From assembly GCA_022570795.1 (NCBI GenBank), contig JAKUDP010000011.1:992001-1056000 (forward strand): DNA of 64,000 bases. Direction: 5' to 3'. Both the position numbers and the translations under genes were made by a program. This stretch comes from Sphaerulina vaccinii (Eukaryota; Ascomycota; Dothideomycetes; Mycosphaerellales; Mycosphaerellaceae). The notes beneath the pieces are model-generated. The model worked only from the letters and a program-made list of their open reading frames with translations. It was not told where the DNA came from and did not search any database. Positions 1-10,600 of this stretch are shown piece after piece (the stretch's first letter is position 1; the number at the start of each line of letters is the position of its first letter).

Positions 1-342
1 CGCGTCTGTCGCACTTTCAGAGACGCCATAACCAGCTCTCCAACCCTTTGCGAAAGCATGGCCATTCCACCTCGACCATCACCACGGAACGATTGCACTT
101 TGGGCGAGCTTGCGAACTGTTTCGGACCACGAATTGGCTCTGCATACCATCAAAATAGAGAGGTTCACTCATGGGCCAACATCAAGCTCAATCCAAGAAC
201 AGGAGCTTGCGTCCGACTCATCGCATGCGGTGTCACTGGCTTCCAGTACTACGAGACCAATCAGGGGACGACTTGGGGAGACGCTTTGAAGTGGCGGAAG
301 TCTGTTTGGAGTCTCTCTGTGTTCGATAAGTGGGGAATTTGA
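1..342 (+). CDS. F-box-like paralog 1, C-terminal part (5' end outside window)
   Basis: The frame is open from base 1 to the TGA/TAA-type stop at 340-342, so the gene starts left of the window. The first residues (RVCRTFRDAITSSPTL) align with the helix of the F-box-like domain in the neighbouring gene at 1793-2359 (LLRVSRAFHNTITKSPVL). The tail motif (WANIKLNPRTGACVRL, then GTTWGDALKWR) matches the tail of the same neighbour. F-box-like proteins usually recruit substrates to SCF ubiquitin ligases; nothing in the tail tells what this one binds. The visible part is 113 codons. It is the first of three tandem paralogs on the same strand. Confidence 0.6.
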   Translation, partial: RVCRTFRDAITSSPTLCESMAIPPRPSPRNDCTLGELANCFGPRIGSAYHQNREVHSWANIKLNPRTGACVRLIACGVTGFQYYETNQGTTWGDALKWRKSVWSLSVFDKWGI

Positions 343-750
343 ACGCCATGATCGCAACCATTGTCGCGGCTGAGACACAAGATGTGGAGATTCGGTTTGC
401 AGCAACGAAGAGCTGTGTATGTGCACAGGAAGGGACGCAAGGCAGATAAGCGGCACCTGTGCGACGTGATGGAATGCGGAATCTGTGCTGGCCATAATCA
501 ATGTCAGCGCGACCATTGTAACAAATTTGATTGACCGCTAATGCGGTGACTGCAAGAGATCAGACAACTCACATTCATGGTTATGCCAAGAAACTCTCCC
601 TTTTCTCTTCCCACGACTTCGAATAATTCGGACCTACGGCATCGTCCTTATACAACCCAAACTTCCCTGGCGACCAGATTGGCCACAGTCAATCATCAAC
701 ACTTCAGAAGTCAGCAAAACGCAATCACTAACGAGTCTCAGACTACAGCA

Positions 751-1403
751 ATGGCACCAGATGCTGCTGGTGAGATTGCAGTAACCGAGCAGATGTCAGC
801 CGTCCAGCGAGTCTTTGGCATCGTAGAACTCGTCGAGAACATTCTGTGCTTTGTACCAAGAGGGAACAGCTGGAACAGCAAAAGGAAGACCGAATTGAGC
901 CATGACACCAAGAGAACGAACATACCATGCCAGCGGTCGACCTCTCTGGCCTTCTGCGCGTCAGTCGTAGCTTCAACACGATAATCAACGAATCACCACG
1001 ACTTCGAGAGAGCGTGACGGTTCCGGTATCGCAACCTGAAGCAAAGACGAGATGTCCCGTTTGCCTGCCAGAGATCGCAGGGTATGCGCTCGCCTTCGGT
1101 GTCAAGTTCGATGCGGCCTATCGGCGCTACGTTAAGTTGTCGAAGTGGTCACATCCACCACGGGTAAAGCCATCATGGCTGACGATTAGGATGAACTCGA
1201 AAGACGGTTCTTATGTACGATTCGAGGATCGTCGATGTCTGAACTCATTGCGGCATGATCGAGGTCAAGAAGAGGTTGGCACCGAGCGCGAGACAAGCTG
1301 GGATGATTTCCTCAGTCCAGGTGTGACTATCACAGGTGGGATCTGGACTTTCACTGCATGGAGTGTACCTGTGAGGCTGATCCTTTGCCGGTCCGAATCA
1401 TGA
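751..1403 (+). pseudogene. F-box-like paralog 2, disrupted or with one weak intron
   Basis: Two reading frames together make one F-box-like protein. The first frame starts at ATG 751 (MAPDAAGEIAV) and carries the domain start (RVFGIVELVENIL). The second frame carries the domain end (LSGLLRVSRSFNTI) and a tail (SWLTIRMNSKDGSYVRF, ERETSWDDF) like those of its two neighbours. The frames can be joined by a 62-base intron at 853-914 (donor GTACCA, acceptor AAGAG), which would give 196 residues. Both splice signals are weak, so a frameshifted pseudogene is as likely. The C-terminal 25 or so residues do not match the paralogs. Confidence 0.4.
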
Positions 1404-1792
1404 GGTTTATCAGACATCCGCCGAAAGTGATGGGCAACCAGACGACGGTAGACTGCGTTGAGCCCCCACAGAAATCTCCAGTAACAGCCAGCGACTGTGG
1501 AATAGTATCTCCTGACACACAGTCGAAAAGTCGGAAGACAGGCTGTCAGGAAGCATTCCCGATGTTTGATCCGATGCAGTGAGTGTGCGACCAGAATCTG
1601 AATCTGCCAGGAGATGCGCAATAGATGTTAGCACTATGCATCGATCATGGCAGCGAACGCTGCAACTCACCTTTTCGTCCGAGCTTTAAACCGAGCTTTG
1701 ACAACTTCTCAACTCCCACCAAACTTCACCTTGCACAACGACGTCGCAAAACATCGAAAGTATGTCACACCCTCCATTCTCTTTGCATCGTA

Positions 1793-2359
1793 ATGGTAAC
1801 CACTGACTCGCGACAGGCCACAATGCCGCCATCATTAGGGGCTCGCGTCTTCGCCATCCCAGAACTGCTCGAGCAGGTTCTGTTGCGCACCGGAAAAGAT
1901 CCTAAGGTAGATTCAGCCGAGTTCCGCGTCGCGACCCAACTCTTTGGCCTTCTACGAGTCAGCCGAGCCTTCCACAACACCATCACTAAGTCGCCAGTCC
2001 TGTGGGAGCAGATGACTACGCCAAAGAGCTTGACACTTCCCCAAAAAAACGCTTACGGTGTGCATGCCCCAACTGTTCCCATCCAAATAGCTACAACGTA
2101 TGCGAAGCGTTTCGGACGTTGCTTCAAGAAGGCCTGTGATCGGTACTCCACGCGAGGCGGCTTCAACAAAGGACAATCGTGGACCAAGATCAAGGTCAAT
2201 CCAGACAGAGGAGACTGTGTGTGCATTCAAGCGGGGAAGAAGGACAGCCCGGGAAAGTTTGCGCTTGTGCGTTGGGTTCATCTTTCGACTGCGCGAGAAA
2301 CGACCTGTGGCGAATTGATGCGATGGAGAGATGAGATTCATCGTAGCAGCTATGAGTAG
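1793..2359 (+). CDS. F-box-like paralog 3
   Basis: Intact 188-residue protein. Residues about 17-70 look like a degenerate F-box (ARVFAIPELLEQVLL, LFGLLRVSRAFHNTI, SPVLWEQM). This is followed by a Lys/Arg-rich stretch and a tail block (WTKIKVNPDRGDCVCI, RETTCGELMRWRDEI) shared with the two upstream paralogs. The start at 1793 was preferred over 1625 because the upstream extension has no family similarity; ATG 1823 (MPPSLGARVF) is equally possible and matches the layout of paralog 2. Fungal F-box-like families of this type are often amplified and fast evolving; the substrate is unknown. It is the best preserved of the tandem set. Confidence 0.65.
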   Translation: MVTTDSRQATMPPSLGARVFAIPELLEQVLLRTGKDPKVDSAEFRVATQLFGLLRVSRAFHNTITKSPVLWEQMTTPKSLTLPQKNAYGVHAPTVPIQIATTYAKRFGRCFKKACDRYSTRGGFNKGQSWTKIKVNPDRGDCVCIQAGKKDSPGKFALVRWVHLSTARETTCGELMRWRDEIHRSSYE

Positions 2360-2580
2360 GCGTGGTATGCCGCACTCGAAGTCGTTCGGACTTGCATCGC
2401 CTTCTCAGGCTAAGGGCGGTAACATGGAGCTTCGAGGTGTCACCGCGCGATAAGACTTGATGGGAGCGGAATGGAGAAGCTTGAATGTCTCGATGGAGCG
2501 AGTCTGTACATCGTCGTGATAGTCTCTACACGTCAGAAGTCCTCTCACAGTTCTGGGTATCATACATCCCTTCTTCTCTC

Positions 2581-3499
2581 CTACACCCTAACAGCAGCCC
2601 CACCCCTCGCGGTCTGCCCAGCTCGACTCCCAGGCACACTCCCGGCGACCTCCTGCAGCGCCGCCTCCCCCACAGACCCCGGCTCTTCAACCTGCAACTC
2701 CGCACCATCTTCTGTACCTGTATATGCGCTTCCTTGAAGTGCTCTGAGTGCCTGAGTCTCCTTAACAGCCCACTCCTTCCAATTCTCATACGCCTTATCT
2801 TCAAGTTGTTCTCCAACTTCCAGCGGCCCTAGGCCAAAGTAAGCGCCAACGGCTTGCGACTCTTCTCTTGTCACTCGTGCTTCTACTTCTTTCTGATGTC
2901 GGAATCTGTACAGTTCTTTTCGTGCCATGTCGTAGGCTGCTGCGTTTGATAGCGCGGTGTGTGTGAGGAGCCATTGCCAGCGTTGTATTACACTAATTCT
3001 ATAGGTCAGAATCATACTGCAATGGCATGAGGGAATGTGAGACTGACGCTTCACCATTTACAGGTCTGTTCCCTTGTACATCCATAACCTCTTCCCATTC
3101 AGAACTATCTCTCCCAAACTCATCTCTTGCGCCTGCTCTCGGTCTTCTCATCGAATAGTCCAACGGAACACTCCAATCATATACTTCTCTATCTCTCCCA
3201 TCATCCTCCAACACAACTCTCGGCCTCGCAAGTTCCCATGGATGGTCGTTGTAGTATTCCCATCGAAGCTGGTCCTCCGTATACTTTAGACTGAGGGGTT
3301 TGAAGAGTCGCGAAGCCTTCTTTGTGGTCTTTGCATTAGGGGTATTCGGTCTTTGAAGAGGCGGGCGTGTCAATCTCGTGGATGGAGGTGTGTTCGCTAT
3401 GGGTTTGTACCAGGGTGGAGGTGCTGGTATGCGATTTGCGTGTAGGAGTTGCGTGGCTGTCTTGTGGACATTCTGGGCGGAAAGAGAGTAGCGACCCAT
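2581..3499 (-). CDS. RSM25: Mitochondrial small-subunit ribosomal protein, S25 (Rsm25) family
   Basis: Two exons: 3048-3499 and 2581-2998, with a 49-base intron (donor GTCAGT, branch-like CTGAC, acceptor TATAG); together they give 289 residues. The start MGRYSLSAQNVHKTATQLL fits the N-terminus of fungal mitoribosomal S25 proteins, which begin MGRY and bind early in the small subunit. Further family blocks are PPPWYKPI, the YNDHPWELARPRVV block near residue 90, VYDWSVPLD, and after the intron AAAYDMARKELYRFR and EARVTREES. The C-terminal 60 residues are Glu/Gly/Ala rich and variable. The gene is divergent from the PPR gene starting at 3772, so two mitochondrial gene-expression genes share a 272-base promoter region. 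Confidence 0.85.
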
Positions 3500-3771
3500 T
3501 GTGATATGTGTGTTGACAATGGTATAAGCTATGGAGCTGGCATGGTACGAGGGACGAGGGACCTCTAGAAGTGATGGAGTCTCGTCTCGTCGGCGAAGCG
3601 GGAATGTCTTTCTTGGCCCGCAGATGAACAGAGCAAGCACCTCAGAGCTCACTTCCATTGACCTGCCCTGCACGCGACCTTGTCAACAACACATCCATCG
3701 TATCCTCAACAGTGCACCTTCTGATGTTTGGGATGAGGTGATGGAGTTGCTGCCACCATGTTGCGCTCTTC

Positions 3772-6585
3772 ATGTCCCGAATTGTTCCTCGACTGCGACA
3801 ATCGCCCGCAGCTACAACCACAACTTATCGCGCACCATCGACGATAGCAGCACATACGCAACGACAACTCCAGCCATGGACTTCAGATCAGAAAGGCCGC
3901 CATCGCGAAGGCGCAGCAACGAAGTATTGCACTCGCAATAACACATCTAGGCGAGTGGCGGCGTCGAGCAGAAGTCCAGCGAAGTCATTTGAGCATATCT
4001 TCATCAGCAGTCTGGTGGCAGCAGGAACATGCTGGAGGCATAGGCCGAACGACTCAGTACGGCCCATACCGCGGTCTACGCGATACTTTTCTACTAGCCC
4101 ACTGCGGAAAAAGACGAAGATGGCGGCCTTAGATCAGCAGTCGCCTGAGTTTATCAGAGAGCAATATCGCAAGATGGTCGACATTTATCCCGTTGCGGGG
4201 AACAATAAGAAAGAACTTACAAAACCTCATTTGCCCTTGGCCTCACGTCTCTTCATGACTCCAGAGCAAGAAGAAGCAGAAGACAAGCACCGCAGATTAC
4301 CTCCTCCTCGAGAAGTCCTCGAACCCGAAGGTGAAGAACAGGAAGAGGTACTCAAAGAGCTCAAAGACCTGGTTAGATACCAAAGCCTTGGACATGTCTC
4401 GCTGGAACAACTCTGGGATCTGTATCAGCGCATTGAGTCACCGCGTCCGAGGTTCATACATGATAGAACTATGCGCCGCTTACTGCATCACATGGGTTTT
4501 GTTGAGCATTGGCATGAAGCGAACGCCATGCAGCGCTACTTCCAACTCCTGGACGACTGCACAGCCGAAGGAGTGCCACTGGACAAGAAAAGCTGGACGA
4601 CTGCTATATCGTACGCTGGACGATGGATGAGGCGCGTCACTGCAAACGAGGTCAAAGCTGCGATCGAGACTTGGATGCGGATGGAAGAACAAGGACACAG
4701 CGCAGATCATGTTACGCTCAATGTTCTATTTGATGTGGCAGTAAAGGCGGGGCGTTTCGCGCTGGCGGACACCATATACAAGGAGATCAAGGTCAGGAAC
4801 ATGCCGCTTGATCGCTACTTCCGAGGCAGCCTCATATACTATGCTGGCATGAAAAGGGATGGTGACGATGTCAGGCGGGCGTTCAGAGAGTTCGTTACAG
4901 CAGGAGAGATTGTGGACACCACAGTCATGAATGCGGTCATCCTGTCGCTGTTACGATCTGGTGAAGCTGCGGCAGCTGAGCATGTCTTTACTAAGATGAA
5001 GCGCTTGACAGAACAGAAGTTCAAGGTAAAGCCTCCAGTAGACTGGCAACACCGCAAAGAGCTTCGAGCCGAGCTGAATGAAGCTGCACAACGACTACGA
5101 GCCGAGAAAGAACTTCACGAGTCATCATTCTTCGGCGCTCCGTTCTCGTCCGAAGAAAGACGCGAGCAAGTGCAGTCGCTGAGTCCAATCGCGCCAGACT
5201 CACATACCTATACCATTCTTCTGCAGTATCATGCAAACACTTCTGGAGATGTCGAAAGAGTATGGCAATTACTGCAGGAGATGAGCGAGCAAGGGCTGCG
5301 ACCTCATACTGCTGCATACTTGCACATGCTCAAGGGCTTCCGTTTGCACGGTGGTTATGCTTTCTCGGGATGGAATCATCGCAGGCTCGAGGAGCTGTGG
5401 AGTGTCATTCTCAAGGAAATGGAGACGGATGAGTTTGGTGCTGTTCTGCAAGGACCCAGCTCAGACATGCAACAAGACTCTGATGCTGGAGTAGCAGAGG
5501 CGTCCGATGTGGATTCAAGCCTTGAGTCAGCTTCAGATCGTGAAGAGATCGGGGCGGATCCATACGAGCCATACGACTGGGCGGCCGACGATGCAGCTCA
5601 ATATGGGCTTTCGAGTGCAAACGATTCAGGAGCAGGTGTGGCACCTATCGAGACTGTGGTGCCCCTTTGTGGCATCGTACGCAACGGGACAGTGTCGCAC
5701 GATGCGGACGACTTCGACATCCTGGGCGCTATGCTGTCAGACCATTCAGTCGTTCCGCGCAAGTCCGCGAGGGCTGAAGATGCACAGACGGCTGATCAGA
5801 TCCTTGAGCCTAGTGACATTGACGCTGAAGAAGCTCAAGCTTCCTCAAAAACGCCCTCTTTCCTCGATAGTGTATCTCTACAGCATCTGACCAACGCCGC
5901 GTTCCTACCGGAGAATGGCACATCACACGATCAATCAGAAGATGTCACCGAGCACGAAGGTCTACCACCACCTTCGCAAAGTGGCTCTGGAATACAGCAT
6001 TCTGGTTCTCAACCGCAGAAGCCTCACACCACTGATGCTGCCTCATCGTTCCTAGACAGTTTGTCACTGCGCCACCTGACTGATGCTGCATTACTACCAG
6101 AAGGCGGTACGCCTTTGGAACAAGTCGAATCAGACAGCAAGCAGGCTCTGGAATGCCCGCCAAGATACCAGCCCCTAGATCCCGACAGCACGCCCAAGGT
6201 TGTCATTGATTCACCCAGAAGGTCTGCTGAAGACGACAACTTTGACTCCCAGCCCATCTGGCGTCGCGACCGCTTTCCTATCCATCGCAATGAGATCACC
6301 CGCAGCTCTGCCTTAATTTCGTCAGGTCTGCAGTCACAGCCTCGTGGACAATACACTCCGCCACCCGGTCAGAAGCCTGTCTCCTTCTCATCTGGGATGG
6401 CACTCGAAGCTGTACGGGCATTCTATCAATGCTGTGGAAGGGAGCGCATGTTGCAAGTATGGGATCAGATCTCCGTGCTCTGGCATGATGCGAGCGAACA
6501 AGAAAGGACGAGAGTTGGCAATGAAGTTGGACAGATGGAGAGACATGCTAGTCGGTATGAAGATTATGATAGAGCTACGAGGTAG
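3772..6585 (+). CDS. Mitochondrial pentatricopeptide repeat (PPR) protein
   Basis: Single-exon protein of 937 residues. The N-terminus (MSRIVPRLRQSPAATTTTYR) is Arg/Ser/Thr rich without acidic residues, as expected for a mitochondrial presequence. Residues about 200-560 contain helical-hairpin repeats of PPR type, for example HVTLNVLFDVAVKAGRF, TTVMNAVILSLLRSGE and SHTYTILLQYHANTSGDV followed by RVWQLLQEMSEQGLRPHT. PPR proteins bind organellar RNA and act in its processing, stability or translation. After residue 580 the sequence is acidic and of low complexity. It holds two copies of a short motif (FLDS-SL-HLT-AA-LPE) near residues 692 and 757. A last conserved-looking block lies near residues 870-930. 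The specific RNA target cannot be read from the sequence. Confidence 0.75.
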   Translation: MSRIVPRLRQSPAATTTTYRAPSTIAAHTQRQLQPWTSDQKGRHREGAATKYCTRNNTSRRVAASSRSPAKSFEHIFISSLVAAGTCWRHRPNDSVRPIPRSTRYFSTSPLRKKTKMAALDQQSPEFIREQYRKMVDIYPVAGNNKKELTKPHLPLASRLFMTPEQEEAEDKHRRLPPPREVLEPEGEEQEEVLKELKDLVRYQSLGHVSLEQLWDLYQRIESPRPRFIHDRTMRRLLHHMGFVEHWHEANAMQRYFQLLDDCTAEGVPLDKKSWTTAISYAGRWMRRVTANEVKAAIETWMRMEEQGHSADHVTLNVLFDVAVKAGRFALADTIYKEIKVRNMPLDRYFRGSLIYYAGMKRDGDDVRRAFREFVTAGEIVDTTVMNAVILSLLRSGEAAAAEHVFTKMKRLTEQKFKVKPPVDWQHRKELRAELNEAAQRLRAEKELHESSFFGAPFSSEERREQVQSLSPIAPDSHTYTILLQYHANTSGDVERVWQLLQEMSEQGLRPHTAAYLHMLKGFRLHGGYAFSGWNHRRLEELWSVILKEMETDEFGAVLQGPSSDMQQDSDAGVAEASDVDSSLESASDREEIGADPYEPYDWAADDAAQYGLSSANDSGAGVAPIETVVPLCGIVRNGTVSHDADDFDILGAMLSDHSVVPRKSARAEDAQTADQILEPSDIDAEEAQASSKTPSFLDSVSLQHLTNAAFLPENGTSHDQSEDVTEHEGLPPPSQSGSGIQHSGSQPQKPHTTDAASSFLDSLSLRHLTDAALLPEGGTPLEQVESDSKQALECPPRYQPLDPDSTPKVVIDSPRRSAEDDNFDSQPIWRRDRFPIHRNEITRSSALISSGLQSQPRGQYTPPPGQKPVSFSSGMALEAVRAFYQCCGRERMLQVWDQISVLWHDASEQERTRVGNEVGQMERHASRYEDYDRATR

Positions 6586-6729
6586 CGTTTGACATGTGCA
6601 TTGTGTATAGTGTATAGCTGAACAGAAGCGAATTGTACTTATGATGTAGCCGCGTTCGGCATTCCTCATGTTCGCTCAGCCTTTCCGCCTTCATTACAAC
6701 CACGACCCTGCTGAAGTGCGTGACACAAA

Positions 6730-7476
6730 TCACTTGGCCTTGATTGCCGAATCCGCGTGGAAGATTAGGCCCATATCCATGCTCATCTTCACATCCTGAA
6801 CCGTGAACTCCAACACAGCCTCTCCTTCATCCTCTTCCGCCTCAACATCATAACCGCCTAACTCCTGGCTCGCCATATGATACTTTGCATTGCTGGATCT
6901 GTACGATGAACCTGTCTCATCGAGCTCAACAGGTCTCAGATTGACACATCCAAGCACATCACAGTACTCCTGGGCTCGCACCATAGCATCCCGCGCAGCC
7001 AGCTTTCTCAACCGAGGTCTGTACAGAGCCTTAGTCTCCTCGGTCAGAATCCACTGAATGTCCTGCACTTCGACATGTGCGACAGAAGATATCCTAGCAC
7101 CAAAGGATCCAAGAGCTTTGAATTCCTTAAAACGAATGTCGAACTTGATGCTACTTTTGTAGTGACGAACACGCGGTTTTGCTTCCTCGTCGTCATCAGA
7201 GTGATGACGACTTGGCATGTAAGAAGTCGCTGAAAGTGAAGTTTTGGACCAGTGCGCCAGGGGAGAGGCAGCCTTAGCTTCTGCGCTCTCATCTTTGGGC
7301 GAGAGCTCACGAAGCAGATTCTCCACATGCCGAGCAGCCGTGATGACTTCGTCCGAGACTGCTGCCTTGTTGAGACCTTCGCTGGAGACTGTGACGTTGA
7401 TGATGGCGCGCTCAGCTGGGAGAGGAATCTCTGCAGTGCCTTCGACTTTGAGAGTGAACGGGGTCGTGGTGGCCAT
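6730..7476 (-). CDS. SIMPL/DUF541 domain protein
   Basis: Intronless, 248 residues. The start block (FTLKVEGTAEIPLPAERAIINVTVSSEG) and the later RLRKLAARDAMVRAQEYCDVLG plus the end of the domain (AVLEFTVQDVKMSM) are the hallmarks of the SIMPL (DUF541) fold. This family is known from bacteria (periplasmic or oxidative-stress linked) and from animal NF-kB signalling; in fungi the role is not established. No signal peptide or membrane segment is seen, so it is probably cytosolic. An insertion rich in Asp/Glu/His near residues 85-105 lies between the two halves of the domain. The gene is convergent with the PPR gene, with about 145 bases between the stops. Confidence 0.75.
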   Translation of the reverse strand: MATTTPFTLKVEGTAEIPLPAERAIINVTVSSEGLNKAAVSDEVITAARHVENLLRELSPKDESAEAKAASPLAHWSKTSLSATSYMPSRHHSDDDEEAKPRVRHYKSSIKFDIRFKEFKALGSFGARISSVAHVEVQDIQWILTEETKALYRPRLRKLAARDAMVRAQEYCDVLGCVNLRPVELDETGSSYRSSNAKYHMASQELGGYDVEAEEDEGEAVLEFTVQDVKMSMDMGLIFHADSAIKAK

Positions 7477-8703
7477 CTTGCTTACTTGTTTGTGGTAGTG
7501 TTCAGGAAGAGTTGGAAGAAAGGTTAGGAAGCGGAAGAGAGTGCTGGACCTACTTTGTGGACAGCGTGCTCTCTTTATACACTTACGACCGAGCCTCTTG
7601 GCGGCTTCTGCCTAATGTCACGTCCCTTGGTGCAGTAGCACCTACCAATGATACATTATATGATCGTCGCCAGTAGTGGGTTGACTCACAGATTGCTGTA
7701 GCTCACCGCGCAGCAATGCTTGATGTCTCCGCCTACATGGCGTGTCTTTCCAGCAAGCATCGACAACTGCAGTGCATCACGTTTGTCGCCTGCACGGTGC
7801 AGTACCCTCATCGCTGGAGATCACTGCATCAACTGCTGTAGCCTCACACGCGCGTGCTGCCCATCGCCTTCCACGGTCTTGAGCTTATCCGAGTAGCCGC
7901 ACGCGCTTCATCCTCAAGTCGACGCACCATCCTATCTTCACGACCTGGTTCTTCATGGATCTTGTCGACTGCTGGAGCACGTCTTCCTCTTTAGCAGCAT
8001 GTTTGTGGAGGCATGCTCAATCGCCACATGAGCGATCTTCACCCTAATGCTAGCTTCTTGCATTATGGCATGTCGTGGGAGGTGTGGAAGCGACGTGCTG
8101 GATGTGTATTAACATGCGTCGAAAGATGGAGTGGGTGAAGAGAAAAGGATGTCGAGCTGGTTATCGTGAAGAGTCAGAGTCATCCCATGCTTGTCCCAAT
8201 CGGTGAGGTTGACTTCGTGTTGCAGCTCCACCTCTCCACATACATTATTAGACCTCACCTGCGAGGGCTGAACGTTGTTGACTCTCAAGCCACCAACTGC
8301 CGCCCAGTAGGTTGTTTACTGAATCTCAAGCCCTTGACTCAACCTTACTACTACTGTCGATAGCAACAGGACGCAGGGCATCTCGAGACATAGACTAAAA
8401 AGGGATGGCGAGAGCAAGCCTTTTTTCGGCAGCCGTTCATACGGGTTGCAGAAGATGACGACGCGTTCGTGACTGGCCACACTGGCTATGACTGACATGG
8501 TCGACTGAAGAGTGGACTTGGTGCAAAGGCCAAATTGATTGGAGAGCCGATCAGATAGGTAAGATACATTTGGTAGCGTGCCACGTTCAGCCACTCCTGC
8601 AGCATTCTTTCTTTCCAAGGCCCTGGCTGAGAGCGCGATGCCTCTCTGCTGTCCGGCCCCGCCGTAGGTTCTTTGAAGCGAGAGTGCAAGAGCACGACTC
8701 GAC
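7477..8703. other. Intergenic region without recognised gene
   Basis: Normal-GC sequence upstream of the SIMPL gene and downstream of the cysteine-rich secreted gene. Several short open frames are present, but none has a family motif, a signal peptide or paired splice sites that extend it. The part next to 7476 presumably holds the SIMPL promoter; the part just below 8704 would be the 3' untranslated region of the secreted gene. I see no tRNA, repeat or transposon remnant here. Confidence 0.5.
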
Positions 8704-9176
8704 TTAACCGCACATGTTCTGATTGCCTGGTACGTTTGGTCCGGCCAAAGCGCAATAGCCCGAAGTACCATCGTCCGAGGCGGTACAGCCGAATTGACCA
8801 CACTGTTGGCAGGTTTGGTCGATAGGTTGCGAGTTCGATGTTCCCTGGGCACACCGATGCTATACATAGAGCGAATCAGTCCTCCGCTCTCTCTTCTTTG
8901 ACTAAGATCTTACCAAAACATCGTTGGCAGCGCAGTAGAATCTGAAAAAGCACAAAAGTCAGTCGTCCTGTTGTTCTTCAAGGTATGGTTGGCCACTTAC
9001 CCATTTGGCCCGCCTGAAATATCATAGCAGCCAGTCTTGTAGGTCTTTGCGAATTTGCTCGAGCAAAGTGCTGGATCAGTGCATGGTGCGTCTTGTGGCT
9101 CAGCATCTGCAGCTGGAGCTGCCGCAGCGAGGACGGCGACGCTCGCGATGAGAAGGGTGCGCATGGTGAACTGCAT
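8704..9176 (-). CDS. Small cysteine-rich secreted protein (candidate effector)
   Basis: Three exons: 9001-9176, 8914-8941 and 8704-8859, with introns of 59 and 54 bases. Donors are GTAAGT and GTAAGA, acceptors TTTCAG and TATAG, and all phases agree; the middle exon is only 28 bases. The product has 119 residues. Residues 1-22 or so (MQFTMRTLLIASVAVLAAAA) form a classic signal peptide. The mature part has 10 cysteines, an even number suited to five disulfides (for example APCTDPALCSS, GGPNGFYCAAND, QTCQQCGQFGC), and ends NQNMCG. Size, secretion signal and cysteine content are those of apoplastic effectors or small hydrophobin-unrelated secreted proteins of plant-associated fungi. No named family is recognised. 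The gene lies 1.4 kb from the RIP desert, a position common for effector genes. Confidence 0.75.
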
Positions 9177-10600
9177 GGTGTTGACTGTATGACTTTGTGT
9201 CCGCTCAAATTATTGTTGGGGATATTGTTGATGATCGAAGTGGTTCTCCATGAGAGCATCTTCCATGCTTTATACTCACAATCTTGGTAGTAGAACGCAG
9301 TCACATCTCGCACCCTTCAGCTAGGTCAGCCCTCTGTTCGCACTGACCTGCGCTATTTCCATCATCGTCAAATTCTCTTCCAACATGACAGGCGCTGCAC
9401 GATATCGTTTATCGTTTCGCCACAAAGTTGGCTGTCTGCCCCTCGTCTGGCGAGATGCCATGGCAAAGGAATGTCCTCAGATCATGCTTCGTCCAATTGC
9501 GGACTTTCACCCGAGCAGATTCATTTCTCTGTTCGGACGAATACGAGAAACACAAAGCTTCCAGGCTCGTCGAGGCTCGAAAATAAAATGCAACAATTTA
9601 CCAGACCTGTCCGGGCGAGAGCGGACGCGTACGATCTAGTGAGAAGGTTGGTTCCTCTGCATCATTGCGCAGGCATATTACAACACGACCACCATAATCC
9701 ATACAATGTTAGTCATCCATTACTTCCAGAACGACATGCTGGCACCAAGGGCTATGCTGTGGCTCATCGCGAGCACTAGAGCAGTTTGAGCCTGAGGTCG
9801 TTCTAGCTTGGCTTCGTTGTAGCGAGAAGTCGTAGTAGCGAGGAGTCCAGTTACCTCTCTGCATTTCGTACTTGTTCGTCAAGCAGATTCGTCGAGCAGA
9901 GACGAAGTAGCGATGCTGACCATGGCGGCCGTTCCACCGCACAGGCTCGCGAGCAATTTCTGCTTGGCAAGGATTGGCTGTTTGGATTCGCGTATAATGC
10001 CTGACAATCTGAACGACGTTCTTGCCCCACGTATTCGCGTATCGTACGTCGAACTCTCAAAGGTCCAGGGGCAGACCGAAATGTCTGGTCGCCTTGAATT
10101 GACGTCTCATCAAGATTCACCTCGTCTTTGAGCCTTTGGGGATCGGCTCTGGGACCCAGAAACTTGGGTCAAGAATCAGTCTCGTACATCCTGCAATCGC
10201 TGCGCGCGGTGTTATCGTCGACGTGAAGCAAGGTAGCGTGTGGCAAGACTCGTGGGCAGCAGCCCTTGGTCACCATCCTGCTTGTCCCTCGCAGGGCGCG
10301 AGCTAATATTAAACCCAAATTGGCAGGCAGGGCGGCTGCGAATGAAATCGAGGAGCAGTCGAGGCCATCCCGCCGCTACTGCGATACTACACTTTCCGGA
10401 ACGTGCAAGCAAGGTAAGACAAAAGAAGCAAATGCTTTGCGAAGTATAGTGTTCGTGATTAGTCGACGATGGATGTCGTTGTTGGAATACGAAGTCTCGT
10501 CGCCGTACCAAGGCGCTAGTGACCTTCACTCTGTTCTTTGTAGTCTCAGTCATCAGATCACGTGCCTAGGGCAAGCCATTCCACGCGCGGTCTGAGGGCC
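9177..10600. other. Intergenic region bordering the AT-rich desert
   Basis: Normal-GC sequence up to the abrupt composition change near 10,600. Apart from the possible gene remnant listed separately at 9709-10056, the open frames here are short, overlap on both strands and show no recognisable motif. No transposon end or tRNA was found at the boundary itself. Confidence 0.4.
9709..10056 (-). other. Possible coding remnant, unidentified
   Basis: A 115-codon open stretch without a good start codon. Its residues look protein-like and aromatic-rich (for example FDVRYANTWGKNVVQIV, EIAREPVRWNGRHGQ, FVSARRICLTNKYEM). It is preceded in the same frame by a TGA at 10057-10059, just after an AG that could be an acceptor, so an upstream exon is possible, but I could not find a convincing one. 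A GTAACT within the stretch (near 9854) might be a donor. It could be a pseudogene, the last exon of a small secreted protein, or chance. Confidence 0.25.

Noticed and set aside
3531..3941. Plus-strand frame overlapping the S25 gene 5' end and the PPR start
   Set aside because: It covers the divergent promoter and two better supported genes in other frames.
8316..8867. 183-codon minus-strand frame downstream of the secreted gene
   Set aside because: The spliced cysteine-rich frame explains 8,704-8,859 with good splice sites, signal peptide and paired cysteines; the longer frame has no such support.
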